A stretch of 64,000 bases of DNA from Paenibacillus xylanexedens. GTDB lineage: Bacteria; Bacillota; Bacilli; Paenibacillales; Paenibacillaceae. Below are positions 34,727-44,196 of this stretch, piece by piece (positions within the stretch are counted from its first letter, which is position 1; each line of letters starts with the position of its first letter). A model generated the notes under the pieces. It was not told the origin of the DNA. It worked only from the letters and a program-made list of their open reading frames with translations, and did not search any database. The stretch lies in assembly GCF_017874615.1 (NCBI RefSeq), contig NZ_JAGIKV010000012.1:124001-188000 (forward strand). The letters are read 5' to 3'. Position numbers and translations under genes: made by a program.

Positions 34727-34837
34727 TTAAGCTGCGGGCGTTTCCCGGTATTCAACCGGGGAACGCCCGTTTAGTCTTTTCTGGAATCGGTTCTGGTTAT
34801 AGAACAGAATATATTCGCTCGCTGACATACCTTCCTT
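34727..34837 (-). mobile_element. C-terminal remnant of an IS3-family transposase (OrfB)
   Basis: On the minus strand this stretch reads MSASEYILFYNQNRFQKRL then NGRSPVEYRETPAA and a stop. This is the conserved end of IS3/IS150-group transposases (FYN..R.Q..LNG.SPVEYR). The frame closes on the far side at 34844-34846 (TAA), so only about 36 residues survive; no inverted repeat or remaining transposase was seen. It sits exactly at the left edge of the polysaccharide locus. Confidence 0.8.
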
Positions 34838-34879
34838 AAAATCTTATAAAAAATTCTTGATATATCAGAAATTTATCCG
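34836..34879 (+). promoter_or_regulatory. Shared 44-bp upstream element, copy 1 (ABC transporter operon)
   Basis: Begins TTAAAATC, then TATAA, AAATTCTT, GAAATTT and CCG in fixed register; 35 of 44 bases match copy 2 at 45495-45538. It lies just upstream of an extended -10, the position of an activator site. The likely binder is the YesN-type regulator encoded in the same locus. Confidence 0.65.
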
Positions 34880-34888
34880 ATAGGTGGG

Positions 34889-34897
34889 TGCTATTAT
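34889..34897 (+). promoter_or_regulatory. Extended -10 promoter of the ABC transporter operon
   Basis: TGC-TATTAT, ten bases after the 44-bp element. No good -35 is present, consistent with activator dependence. Confidence 0.5.
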
Positions 34898-34926
34898 ACA
34901 AATACAAACAAAGACGAGGTGATGAA

Positions 34927-35874
34927 ATGCAAGCAAAATTGGCAGCGGACGCCATTCCCATCTCCAAAAAGCGAAAGACATGGATAAGGACGATACAAAG
35001 GTACAAAGTGATGTATGCTCTCTTATTACCAGCCTTAATTTACTTTGCGGTATTCAAATACATTCCTATGGCGGGAATCATGATAGCTTTTAAAAACTAC
35101 AACTTGGCTTTGGGACTATGGGATAGCCCATGGGTGGGATTCAAAAATTTTACCGATTTTATGAACGGCGTTTATTTCTGGGACATCATGAAAAATACGA
35201 TTGTTATATCTCTGTATAAGCTATTGTTCGGTTTCTCCGCGCCCATCGTACTTGCTTTACTCCTCAATGAAGTGTATAGCCAATGGTTTAAGAAAATCGT
35301 ACAGACAATCACTTATTTGCCTCATTTTCTATCATGGGTCATTGTGTATGGAATTATGGTAGCCTTACTAGCTCCAGGGGACGGTCTCTTTAACATGATT
35401 TTAAAGGATTTAGGTGTTGAACCCATCTCGTTTCTAACGGAACCTGCCTGGGGCAGAATGCTGATCATCTTATCTGAAGTATGGAAGGATATTGGATGGG
35501 GGGCGATTTTGTACCTTGCCGCCTTGGCAGGAATCGATCCAAGCTTATATGAAGCGGCTCGAATGGATGGCGCTTCCAAATGGAGACAGCTCTGGCATAT
35601 CACGTTACCCGGTATTCGAGGAGTCATTATTCTGATGCTGATTCTTAAATTAAGCCATATCCTGGATGCGGGTTTTGACCAAATATTCATGTTTGCCAAC
35701 ACCTTTAACCAGGAGAAGATCGATATTATCGACACATGGGTATACCGGGAAGGGTTGGAGCGTCTTAAGATTGGCTTGGCTACTGCTGTAGGATTGTTTA
35801 AAGCTGTCATCGGATTTGCTTTAGTGTTGGCAGCGAATAAGCTCGCCAAAAAATTCGATGGGCAAATCTGGTGA
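34927..35874 (+). CDS. Carbohydrate ABC transporter permease (LplB-type)
   Basis: 315 residues, six membrane helices. RYKVMYALLLPALIYFAVFKYIPMAGIMIAFKNY is the LplB signature, and EAARMDGASKWRQLWHITLPGI is the EAA loop that docks the ATPase. The ATG at 34927 has GAGGTGAT upstream. The frame is open to 34888 but would overlap the promoter. The partner permease starts 13 bases downstream. No ATPase gene is in the locus, so a shared MsmX-like ATPase elsewhere is expected. Confidence 0.93.
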   Translation: MQAKLAADAIPISKKRKTWIRTIQRYKVMYALLLPALIYFAVFKYIPMAGIMIAFKNYNLALGLWDSPWVGFKNFTDFMNGVYFWDIMKNTIVISLYKLLFGFSAPIVLALLLNEVYSQWFKKIVQTITYLPHFLSWVIVYGIMVALLAPGDGLFNMILKDLGVEPISFLTEPAWGRMLIILSEVWKDIGWGAILYLAALAGIDPSLYEAARMDGASKWRQLWHITLPGIRGVIILMLILKLSHILDAGFDQIFMFANTFNQEKIDIIDTWVYREGLERLKIGLATAVGLFKAVIGFALVLAANKLAKKFDGQIW

Positions 35875-35887
35875 GGTGGTCTTTAGA

Positions 35888-36757
35888 ATGATCCATATGA
35901 CAATCGGTGAAAAAGTCTGGCAAACCGTCGTTTATGTAATTCTTATTTTGTTATCCCTACTGTGCGTGCTACCTTTTCTATATGTGGTTGCTGTCTCCGT
36001 AACACCAGAATCGGAAGTATTAAGAAGAGGGATTGTGATTATACCAGAGTCCTTTACCTTTCTGGCCTATAAAGAAGTATTCATTTCTCATGGGATCTGG
36101 CAGGCGTATAAAATTACGTTATTTCGAACAATTGTAGGCACTGCGTTAAACGTGTTTTTTACGGTAATCGCGGCCTACCCGTTATCCAAAAAATATTTGC
36201 CCGGAAGAAGTCCATTTTTACTCTTCATTGTGTTTACCATGATGTTCAGTGGGGGATTAATTCCGACTTATTTACTAATCCGCTCTTTGGGATTGTTAAA
36301 CAGTCCTTGGGTATTGATTATTCCAAATCTCATTAGTGCATTTAATCTGGTGATCATCAAAGGTTTTTTTGAACAATTACCTGGTGAAATTGAGGAATCA
36401 GCGAGGGTAGACGGTGCCAGTGAACTTCAGACGTTATGGCGGATCATTTTACCCCTGTCCTTACCCGTCCTTTCCACCATTTCCTTATTTTACGCAGTTG
36501 GGCATTGGAACAGTTATTTTGATGCCATTGTATATATCAATGATTCCAACTACATGCCACTTCAAGTGATTTTGCGTAACATCCTGCTTAACGTTGCAAC
36601 TCAAAGCGCTGATTCGCTCGCCAATTCCGGAGCTGTCAGCACGTTCGCTGTGCAGATGGCCACAGTTGTTGTAACTACAGTCCCGATATTGATCGTTTAT
36701 CCATTTTTGCAAAAGCATTTTACCAAAGGTGTACTCCTGGGATCCGTTAAAGGATAA
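35888..36757 (+). CDS. Carbohydrate ABC transporter permease (YtcP/LplC-type)
   Basis: 289 residues, six membrane helices. EKVWQTVVYVILILLSLLCVLPFLYVVAVSVTPESEVL at the start and EESARVDGASELQTLWRIILPLSLPVL as the EAA loop. ATG 35888 has GAGGTGG eight bases before it. The second permease of a heterodimer with the 34927 product; imports an oligosaccharide released by the secreted enzyme of this locus (inference). Confidence 0.93.
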   Translation: MIHMTIGEKVWQTVVYVILILLSLLCVLPFLYVVAVSVTPESEVLRRGIVIIPESFTFLAYKEVFISHGIWQAYKITLFRTIVGTALNVFFTVIAAYPLSKKYLPGRSPFLLFIVFTMMFSGGLIPTYLLIRSLGLLNSPWVLIIPNLISAFNLVIIKGFFEQLPGEIEESARVDGASELQTLWRIILPLSLPVLSTISLFYAVGHWNSYFDAIVYINDSNYMPLQVILRNILLNVATQSADSLANSGAVSTFAVQMATVVVTTVPILIVYPFLQKHFTKGVLLGSVKG

Positions 36758-36822
36758 AAGGTGTTCCAACCTAACTTATTACGGGGAAACCGTGATAATA
36801 TACAAGCAGAGGAGAGGTCAAT

Positions 36823-38409
36823 ATGCAGCGTAAAAAGATTTCATTTGCTATTCTGTCGGCAATCTTAGGACTTGGAACGCTATTGTCAGGATGTGGGGGA
36901 ACTGAAGAAATTACATCGACAACTTCGGGTAATTCGCAAGGCCAGTCTGGCCAGTTTGCAACCAAAATGAAAATCTCAATGTTTAACCAAGGCACTTTTA
37001 ATGCTGCTGCTCCGGTACCTCCACGTGAAGAAGATATTCAACGTCAAATGTTGGAAGAAGAGATGAACATCGACTTGGAGATGATGATTCCTCAGGCTGG
37101 TCAAGCAACAACCAAACTGAATACACTCATTGCAGGCGGGGATATTCCAGACCTGATTTTCTTGAAAAGTCGTGCTGATCTTGCGCAATATTACGACCAA
37201 GGAGTTCTTGCGGATTTGACACCGTATATGGACCAATTCCCTGAACTACAGAAACGATTTGGCACCGACTCCTGGGAGGCGATGTCCTATCAAGGAAAAA
37301 CCATTGGAGTTCCAGGCTATGATAATGTAAACGGTATCAGTCGAAGCTTCTTCATCCGAAACGATTGGCTGAAAAAGCTGAATATGGAGGTACCAACGAC
37401 ACCTGATGAGTTGTTCGAAGTTATGAAAGCCTTTACAGAGAAAGATCCGGACGGGAATGGCAAAAACGATACGTACGGATTCATCGGCGGTATGAATAAA
37501 GAAGGTAATCTGCAAACCTATGGCTTTGATAGCTTGATGTGGATGTTTGGCGTCAATCCTCCTTCAGCCGTTGAGATAAAAGATAATGAACCGGTATTTC
37601 TGTTTATCGATCCCAAAATGAAAGAGGCGCTTGCTTACATTAATAAAATGATGGCAGCCAAAGTGGTTGACCCGGACTGGGTAACGATGAATTCGCCTGA
37701 TCTGTTGGACCAAAAGATGTTTAAGGGTAGAGTTGGCTTCATGATCAGAGATGCTCGCAGACTAGAGCCGGACTATCAGCAGAAAATGAAAGAAATTAGT
37801 GGCGAGGTGCCGGAATGGATCGTTATTCCTCCGATGAAAGGTCCTTACGGGGATCAAATTGTAGAGAGAAAATCATTCCAAGGCAATTCATGGGCCATAT
37901 CCGCAAAAGCGGACGAGGAAAAAATCATTCGGATCTTGTCCATGCTGAATTATCTCTTTACGGATGAAGAAGCTTATCCAAACTTTGCATACGGAATCAA
38001 AGGCATCCATTGGGATGTCGTAGACGGCAAGATCAAAAATAAAACCTCCGAGTTATCAAAGGAAATGAAAGAAAAATACCTGTGGGTTGATCATTATAGA
38101 ATGCCACGCCGTGGTGATGATGCAGAGTACTTCAGCTTCCAGAATCCGAAGACAGCAGAAGCTTTCAAGGACAATCAGCAATATGTGGGGCCAACGTTGC
38201 CCGGAAATTTATTGACCCCAGACCCTAGCGATACCTTGGATGCTGACCGCACACGTTTCATTAATGAAAGCTTGGTTAAATTTATGACGGGCAAAGAGCC
38301 TCTTTCCAACTGGGACAATTTCCTCCAGACGCTGGATACCAAGTTTGACATGCAGAAATATAAGGAAACAGCAATCCAGCAATTTAAAGAAGCCGGCCTT
38401 ATCAAGTAA
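36823..38409 (+). CDS. Sugar-binding lipoprotein (LipO/YtcQ-like extracellular solute-binding protein)
   Basis: 528 residues. A lipoprotein signal ending LLSGC (Cys24) gives a membrane-tethered receptor. The length above 500 residues and the DPDGNGKNDTYGF calcium-loop-like segment are typical of binding proteins paired with LplB/YtcP permeases, which carry oligosaccharides from pectin, xylan or similar polymers. A good GAGGAGAGG site precedes it. A terminator follows, so the regulator genes downstream receive less transcript. Confidence 0.94.
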   Translation: MQRKKISFAILSAILGLGTLLSGCGGTEEITSTTSGNSQGQSGQFATKMKISMFNQGTFNAAAPVPPREEDIQRQMLEEEMNIDLEMMIPQAGQATTKLNTLIAGGDIPDLIFLKSRADLAQYYDQGVLADLTPYMDQFPELQKRFGTDSWEAMSYQGKTIGVPGYDNVNGISRSFFIRNDWLKKLNMEVPTTPDELFEVMKAFTEKDPDGNGKNDTYGFIGGMNKEGNLQTYGFDSLMWMFGVNPPSAVEIKDNEPVFLFIDPKMKEALAYINKMMAAKVVDPDWVTMNSPDLLDQKMFKGRVGFMIRDARRLEPDYQQKMKEISGEVPEWIVIPPMKGPYGDQIVERKSFQGNSWAISAKADEEKIIRILSMLNYLFTDEEAYPNFAYGIKGIHWDVVDGKIKNKTSELSKEMKEKYLWVDHYRMPRRGDDAEYFSFQNPKTAEAFKDNQQYVGPTLPGNLLTPDPSDTLDADRTRFINESLVKFMTGKEPLSNWDNFLQTLDTKFDMQKYKETAIQQFKEAGLIK

Positions 38410-38419
38410 AAATAAACGA

Positions 38420-38452
38420 AGAGAGAGTGGCTATTCGTAGCCCCTCTCTTTA
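38420..38452 (+). terminator. Terminator between binding protein and two-component genes
   Basis: GAGAG..TGGCTA / TAGCC..CTCTC stem with TTCG loop, then TTTAT. A short T-run suggests partial read-through. Confidence 0.65.
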
Positions 38453-38502
38453 TTAGCATATGCTATTCTTAGTTTAAAACGGAACTAAAAGGAAGATGAT
38501 GG

Positions 38503-40242
38503 ATGCGAAGAAGAATCAGCTTGCCTTTAAAATTATTTTTTATCGTGTTTGCCTTTGTATTAGGCTGCATCATCTTGATAAGCCAATTGTCTTATCGCTA
38601 TGTTCAAAAGGAAATAAGAACCAATGACATTTTTTACACCAATCAAATACTAGACAAGGTTGACCAGTATTTCACCGTTAATTTTTCCTCCTTCCAGACG
38701 ATTCTCTTCTCAGTTGAAACATCAGTGAAAGCCAACATTAACAATACCGAAGTGATTAAAAAGCAATTAAGGGAGCTGTATGAACTCAACAGTATTTATG
38801 TCAGTAATATTTATTTGATCAAAAGCGATTTATCCATTTTGGGTGGAAGTACACCTACTCGAATATTCGATGAACCTTTATCTGAAAGAGCACCTTTATT
38901 TGATGCGGCTGACAAGAATAGAAGGACTACCTTTGTTAGTGAACCTTACAAATCGAAGTATTCCGGCTGGACCGTTACGATGGTTCGATATCTGAACGGT
39001 GCTCCGTTTCCTATGGCCATCGCGGTTGATTTAGATCTAAATGCCATTGAAGAAACCTTATTCAAGATTAATAAACAGGAACAAATGAATCTGGCTCTGA
39101 TCACTGCGTCAGGTAAGATCATTGCCGGATTTTCTGAAAATAAAGGACCTCTGAATATCCAAGATCATTCTTTTTCGATCGGAGAGACGTCAGCGGAAGA
39201 AATTCTGGATACAACAGAAACAAATCTTCAACTGTATACCAACGATGGTATTCCGGTCTCCCTTTTGAAAAAACCAACGGAGAAGTTCAACTGGACCATC
39301 ATCTCGATCAACGATGAATCACGCTTGAAAGCAGCGTTGTCCAGATTGGAAACCTATTACCTCGAGCTTCTCGCTGCAGGTCTTCTTTTAAGTTTGTTCA
39401 TTTCTTTTTTGGTTGCCAAATATATAAGAAAACCACTCTATACGCTCAAAACAAAAATGAAGCAGGTGGAACAAGGTATCCTCACAACGACAATAACGAT
39501 TAATCGAAACGATGAGTTTGGCGATCTTTCACGAGCATTCGATCGTATGCTTCAGCAAATTGTTGAACTGATTCGCCGAGCTGAACTTCATAATGAACTT
39601 GAGCGGAAGTTGGAAATCCAGGTGTTACAGTCTCAAATTAACCCTCATTTTCTGTATAACACACTTGGTTCAATCAGCAATGTAATACGTCTCGGACAAA
39701 TAGAGAAAGTAGATGTGGTGATCGGATCGCTTATTTCATTATTGGAATACGGAATAGACGATGCTTCAGAGAAGGTTTCCCTACGCCAGGAATTACGCAA
39801 TGTAGCAGACTATATCGAAATCCAGAACATTCGGTATAACCGAAACTTCAACTTGATTGAAGATATCGAAGCAGGGTTAATGGATTTTCCGGTTTTCCGA
39901 ATGCTGCTGCAGCCTCTTGTGGAGAATAGTATCTTCCATGGTTACAACGGTGGGGGAATTGAGGGCCCTATTACGATTCATGCCTACAGGGAGGATGGCA
40001 TCGTCATCATTGAAGTTGTTGACCAAGGTGAGGGAATTCCGGCCGATAAAATAAAGCATATTTTAATCTCAGAACCGAGTGAAGAGGAAGTAAAAAGAAA
40101 AAGAATCGGGCTGAATAATATTCAGGGTCGAATAAGACTTCACTACGGAGATCAATTCGGGCTGGATATCATAAGCATACCTAAGGAAATAACCCGTATA
40201 CGCGCTGTATTCCCGGCAGAATTGCCAAAAGGAGATGCATAA
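38503..40242 (+). CDS. YesM-type sensor histidine kinase
   Basis: 579 residues. First membrane helix 8-28, an extracellular sensor domain of about 250 residues, second helix about 286-306, a HAMP linker (about 307-360), a HisKA_7TM-type domain with the phospho-acceptor His382 in QINPHFLYN, and an ATPase domain (LLQPLVENSIFHG, DQGEGIP, GLNNIQGRI). These kinases sense extracellular sugars or the loaded binding protein and phosphorylate a YesN-type regulator. The stop overlaps the start of the regulator gene by one base. Confidence 0.95.
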   Translation: MRRRISLPLKLFFIVFAFVLGCIILISQLSYRYVQKEIRTNDIFYTNQILDKVDQYFTVNFSSFQTILFSVETSVKANINNTEVIKKQLRELYELNSIYVSNIYLIKSDLSILGGSTPTRIFDEPLSERAPLFDAADKNRRTTFVSEPYKSKYSGWTVTMVRYLNGAPFPMAIAVDLDLNAIEETLFKINKQEQMNLALITASGKIIAGFSENKGPLNIQDHSFSIGETSAEEILDTTETNLQLYTNDGIPVSLLKKPTEKFNWTIISINDESRLKAALSRLETYYLELLAAGLLLSLFISFLVAKYIRKPLYTLKTKMKQVEQGILTTTITINRNDEFGDLSRAFDRMLQQIVELIRRAELHNELERKLEIQVLQSQINPHFLYNTLGSISNVIRLGQIEKVDVVIGSLISLLEYGIDDASEKVSLRQELRNVADYIEIQNIRYNRNFNLIEDIEAGLMDFPVFRMLLQPLVENSIFHGYNGGGIEGPITIHAYREDGIVIIEVVDQGEGIPADKIKHILISEPSEEEVKRKRIGLNNIQGRIRLHYGDQFGLDIISIPKEITRIRAVFPAELPKGDA

Positions 40243-41852
40243 TGGGGAGAGACTATACCTGCTTCATTGTTGACGATGAAGACCTGATCATTCAACGATT
40301 GGAATTGTTTTTTAATGAGCTCTCTCATAGGGATAGGCGTTTTGTTCTGGTGGGCAAAGCGAATAATGGGCTGAATGGGATCGAGGAGATCATAAAACTT
40401 AAACCGGATATCGTCATATCCGATATTGTAATGCCGCGAATGGACGGAATCTCCATGATTGAGCAGCTCAAGGCGGAGCTCCCCCATACCCAGTACATAC
40501 TGCTGACCGCCTATTCATCCTTCGAATACGCTCAGCGAGCGATTCAAGCCAACGTATTGGAGTACATTGTAAAGGTTCCGCTGAGGGAAGCGGATTTGAA
40601 TCGAGCGTTGGATAAGGCAGCCGGAATTTTAAATGAGTTTGAGATAAAAGAGGCGGAGTTTCACTCGTTAAACGTATCCGTGCTTGAAAATAAATACAGA
40701 GTCCGCAAGCAATTTTTTAACGAATTGATCCGAGGTGAAATTCCTTCTCATCGAGCATCGGATTTTGCCAATCGCATGCAGTTTCATTTCTTTCAAGCCA
40801 ACTATTGCTGCTTCATCGTTGAGATGAATACGTATGAAAGTTTCCGAAACGAATACGCGGCCGCCGATCAAAACATCTTGAAGTATGCGATAACAAATAT
40901 CATCGAAGAAACGGTGATGAATGGTAGTAGTGGGGTAGCTGCGGATCTGTCGGATAATCGTTTTATTGGTTTTTTATCCTGGGAAAATAACCGCAGTGAT
41001 ATGGAAACGGAATATGCCTGCCTATCCTTGGGAGGGCAGATCATCTCTCATTTACATCAATATTTGAATAAAAGAGTATCTGTCGCTTTTGGAAGTCCAC
41101 ACCGAGGCTGGGAATCGATCAAACAGGCGTACACGGAAGCTAAAAATGTGAGTGAGGATTTCTATTATCATACCGAAAAAGTCGTAAAAACACCGATGCA
41201 TCGGTTCCAATACCATAATGACAAAAAAGCAGACTTTCAGCAGAAGCTGGCTGATTTTCTTATACGGCTGAAACGAAAGATTTCCAAGGAAGAGCTGGAT
41301 AATGCACTTGCCGATCTGTCGCAATTTGTTACGGACCATAAAATCCACAAGTCTATCATGGCGCCAATGATTAGAGACTTGTACAGAGACATTACCGTGA
41401 AGTTTAAATCAGGGAATAAGATGGCCACGGAAGTCCCAGAGTTCCCCATGGAATTTATGGCTTTTCAGGAGCAGCTCGCCTATATTGGCGACTTCACATT
41501 CGAATACGTGCATGCGGGCCAACTGTTACATCGTGCAGAAATTATGAGTGCTATGCATTTTATAGAGACAAACTTGAAACAACGCTTAACATTGGAGGCA
41601 ATTGCCGAGGAAGTGAATCTAGCGCCATCGTATTTTAGCAGCTTATTCAAAAAAACAATGAACGAAGGCGTGATTAGCTACATTAATCGTAAAAAAATTC
41701 ATCTCGCCCTCGAGTTGTTAAACGTTCGGGATTATTCTTTATTGGAATTGTGCGAGGAAGTAGGCATCGTCAATGAAGGGTATTTTTGCAAACTGTTTAA
41801 AGAATACACGGGTGATACACCTAAGCAATATCGGATAAAAATGACACGGTAG
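40242..41852 (+). CDS. YesN-type response regulator with AraC DNA-binding domain
   Basis: 536 residues. The receiver domain (1-125) has acidic DD at 11-12, phospho-acceptor Asp61 (VISDIVMPRMDG) and Lys in YIVKVPL. A middle linker of about 300 residues precedes two AraC-type helix-turn-helices at the C-terminus (LTLEAIAEEVNLAPSYFSSLFKKTMNEGVISYINRKKI and EVGIVNEGYFCKLFKEYTGDTPKQYR). Translation is coupled to the kinase gene. It is the best candidate for binding the 44-bp elements at 34836 and 45495. Confidence 0.95.
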   Translation: MGRDYTCFIVDDEDLIIQRLELFFNELSHRDRRFVLVGKANNGLNGIEEIIKLKPDIVISDIVMPRMDGISMIEQLKAELPHTQYILLTAYSSFEYAQRAIQANVLEYIVKVPLREADLNRALDKAAGILNEFEIKEAEFHSLNVSVLENKYRVRKQFFNELIRGEIPSHRASDFANRMQFHFFQANYCCFIVEMNTYESFRNEYAAADQNILKYAITNIIEETVMNGSSGVAADLSDNRFIGFLSWENNRSDMETEYACLSLGGQIISHLHQYLNKRVSVAFGSPHRGWESIKQAYTEAKNVSEDFYYHTEKVVKTPMHRFQYHNDKKADFQQKLADFLIRLKRKISKEELDNALADLSQFVTDHKIHKSIMAPMIRDLYRDITVKFKSGNKMATEVPEFPMEFMAFQEQLAYIGDFTFEYVHAGQLLHRAEIMSAMHFIETNLKQRLTLEAIAEEVNLAPSYFSSLFKKTMNEGVISYINRKKIHLALELLNVRDYSLLELCEEVGIVNEGYFCKLFKEYTGDTPKQYRIKMTR

Positions 41853-41963
41853 GAACCCAAATAAGGATGCAAAAAATGTGTGATTTTTTCGCGAAATCCT
41901 GTAAAAAAAAAGGGGCCAAAACCATTACCATGATAGGAGCATCTAATCATGGAGGTTATCAAA

Positions 41964-44180
41964 ATGGAGCTTATGAAAGCAGATGTAACCGTCATAGGTG
42001 GAGGAATTGCCGGGATATGTGCCGCCATTGCTGCCGCACGCCAAGGACTCCTGGTTTCACTTATCAATGATCGGCCGGTTCTTGGGGGAAATGCGAGCAG
42101 CGAGGTCAGAGTTCATATCAACGGGTCTGCATATCTCGGAAACAGTCCATCCTATTATGCTCGCGAAGGCGGGTTGGTGGAAGAACTCAAGCTGAAGATC
42201 TTTCATTATAATCCGTTATACAACAAAAAGCTTATGCTTTCACTTTCGGATACGGTCTTGCTCGACATGGTGTATGATGAGCCCAACATTTCTCTATTTC
42301 TGAATACATGTGTACATGAAACGGGCATGGAGAACGGCAGAATCAAATGGGTGGAGGGCCTTCAATTGGCTTCAGAGAGAAAATTTCGTTTTGAAAGCCC
42401 AACCTACATTGATTGCTCCGGGGATGGAATTGTTGGATACCAAGCTGGTGCTCACTTCCGATGGGGAAGAGAGGCGAAGCATGAATACCAGGAGGAGCTC
42501 GCTCCAGAAGTGGCGGATCATTACACGATGGGTGATACAATTCTGTTTCAAGCCCGTGACGTAAACTATTCCGTTCCTTACAAAAGGCCAGGCTTTGCGT
42601 ATGATATTACGAAGCTGGAGTTTTTTGATAGTATCAGAAAAGGATTAAACCATCGATCTTTTCCAAGGAAAATCAACGGGCTTGGCGGATTGTGGTGGCT
42701 GGAATACGGCGGACATATGGATATTATCAAGAATAATGAAGACATCGCATTGGAACTGCGGAAATTGGTATACGGGATCTGGGATTATATCAAAAATAGC
42801 GGTGAGTTTGATGATGTAGACAACCTCATCCTGGACTATGTATGCCCGATTCCGGGGAAACGAGAGTCGAGGCGGTTTATCGGGGAACACATGCTGTCTC
42901 AGAACGATCTTACAACAAAGACTCATTTCGAAGATGCGGTATCCGTCGGAGGCTGGTATATGGATCTGCATGCAAATAAAGGCATCTACGATGAAGGGCC
43001 GGCTACAGCGTGGAATTTCGTGCCGGGATTATATAATATCCCTTTCCGCAGCTTATTTTCACGCAATATCCCAAATCTCATGTTCGCTGGCCGCAATATA
43101 AGCGCTACCCATGTCGCTTTTGGATCTACAAGGGTGATGGCAACCTGTGGTTGTATGGGGCAGGCGGTAGGAACGGCTGCTGCGTTATGCGTAAAATATG
43201 ATACAGACCCTGCGGCCATCGTCAAAGCGCATATGGGTGAGCTTCAGGCGCAGCTGCTTCGAGACGGGCAAACAATTGTAGGGCTTCAAGAGCCGTTAGA
43301 TCCTTATTTCGCAGACGGATTAACGATTCGTGCCTCGTCTCAGCGAAGTTATGAACAACTTCATCCAACCGAAGAGATCTCCTTGGAGAAAGCGTTATGT
43401 TTGGTCTTGCCGATTCAGACACCCGTGGTTGAAAGCGTGCAGATCAAAATTAAAAATAGATCCGAGCATTCGGAAACGTTGCAAGTGAAGCTGTTTGGCG
43501 GGGATCGGAAGGAAAACTATATTCCCACCAGCGAGCTGAAGGGATACAACTTGGTGATTTCAGCGGGTCACGATGACTGGATTACACTGGACCTCAGCTG
43601 CAAGAAGCCAGAAGACGACAAAATCTACATCGTATTGGAAGGTACGGCGGACCTTGCTGTATATGGCAATGAAGAAAAAATGACAGGAGCGGTGAGCTTC
43701 CTTTATAAGCCGGAAGAGCCATCCAGACTGAAGAAGCTTAATAAAAGCATTTGTTTCAAGGATCTGCTACCATCTCTGGATATGTATAATCCCGCGAATG
43801 TCGTCAACGGTTTCTCCAGACCTTATGGTCTGCCTAACGGCTGGATTTCGGAACGTACGGAAGGACAGGAATGGTTGGAGTTTGGTTTTGCAAGCCCCAA
43901 GAATCTGGATGAAATTCATCTTGTTTTTAATTCGCAGCTGAATTTGGAGCATTTCGACGATCCGATCGAGCCATTGATCCAAGATTATGATGTGACCTTA
44001 ACCTTAGAAGATGGAAGCGAGAGTGAAATTAAAGTCCGTGGGAATTATCTTTCGTTGAATAAACATCAGGTGCATGCACAAGCTGTAACCCAAATCCGGT
44101 TTGATTTCTGTGCAACGTATGGTTCGCCTTATTATGAAGTGTTTGCTGTAAAACTTTTTGCTCCTAATAACGCTAAGTGA
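41964..44180 (+). CDS. FAD-dependent oxidoreductase of the polysaccharide-locus type
   Basis: About 738 residues. N-terminal FAD-binding Rossmann motif (DVTVIGGGIAGICAAIAAARQG), then GGNASSEVRVHI and IDCSGDGIVGYQAGA, typical of the 'FAD_oxidored' family often found near xanthan-lyase-like genes. NLMFAGRNISATHVAFGSTRVMATCGCMGQAVG closes the FAD domain at about residue 425. The last 300 residues look like beta-sandwich modules. ATG 41964 has GGAGGT seven bases upstream. No signal peptide, so it is cytoplasmic. It probably oxidises a sugar or uronate derivative; the substrate is not known. Confidence 0.88.
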   Translation: MELMKADVTVIGGGIAGICAAIAAARQGLLVSLINDRPVLGGNASSEVRVHINGSAYLGNSPSYYAREGGLVEELKLKIFHYNPLYNKKLMLSLSDTVLLDMVYDEPNISLFLNTCVHETGMENGRIKWVEGLQLASERKFRFESPTYIDCSGDGIVGYQAGAHFRWGREAKHEYQEELAPEVADHYTMGDTILFQARDVNYSVPYKRPGFAYDITKLEFFDSIRKGLNHRSFPRKINGLGGLWWLEYGGHMDIIKNNEDIALELRKLVYGIWDYIKNSGEFDDVDNLILDYVCPIPGKRESRRFIGEHMLSQNDLTTKTHFEDAVSVGGWYMDLHANKGIYDEGPATAWNFVPGLYNIPFRSLFSRNIPNLMFAGRNISATHVAFGSTRVMATCGCMGQAVGTAAALCVKYDTDPAAIVKAHMGELQAQLLRDGQTIVGLQEPLDPYFADGLTIRASSQRSYEQLHPTEEISLEKALCLVLPIQTPVVESVQIKIKNRSEHSETLQVKLFGGDRKENYIPTSELKGYNLVISAGHDDWITLDLSCKKPEDDKIYIVLEGTADLAVYGNEEKMTGAVSFLYKPEEPSRLKKLNKSICFKDLLPSLDMYNPANVVNGFSRPYGLPNGWISERTEGQEWLEFGFASPKNLDEIHLVFNSQLNLEHFDDPIEPLIQDYDVTLTLEDGSESEIKVRGNYLSLNKHQVHAQAVTQIRFDFCATYGSPYYEVFAVKLFAPNNAK

Positions 44181-44196
44181 GGGCGGTGAAGTCACA

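Noticed and set aside
35322-35849. 175-codon minus-strand frame inside the LplB-type permease gene
   Set aside because: Mirror of the coding strand of a membrane protein; no ribosome site or recognisable domain.
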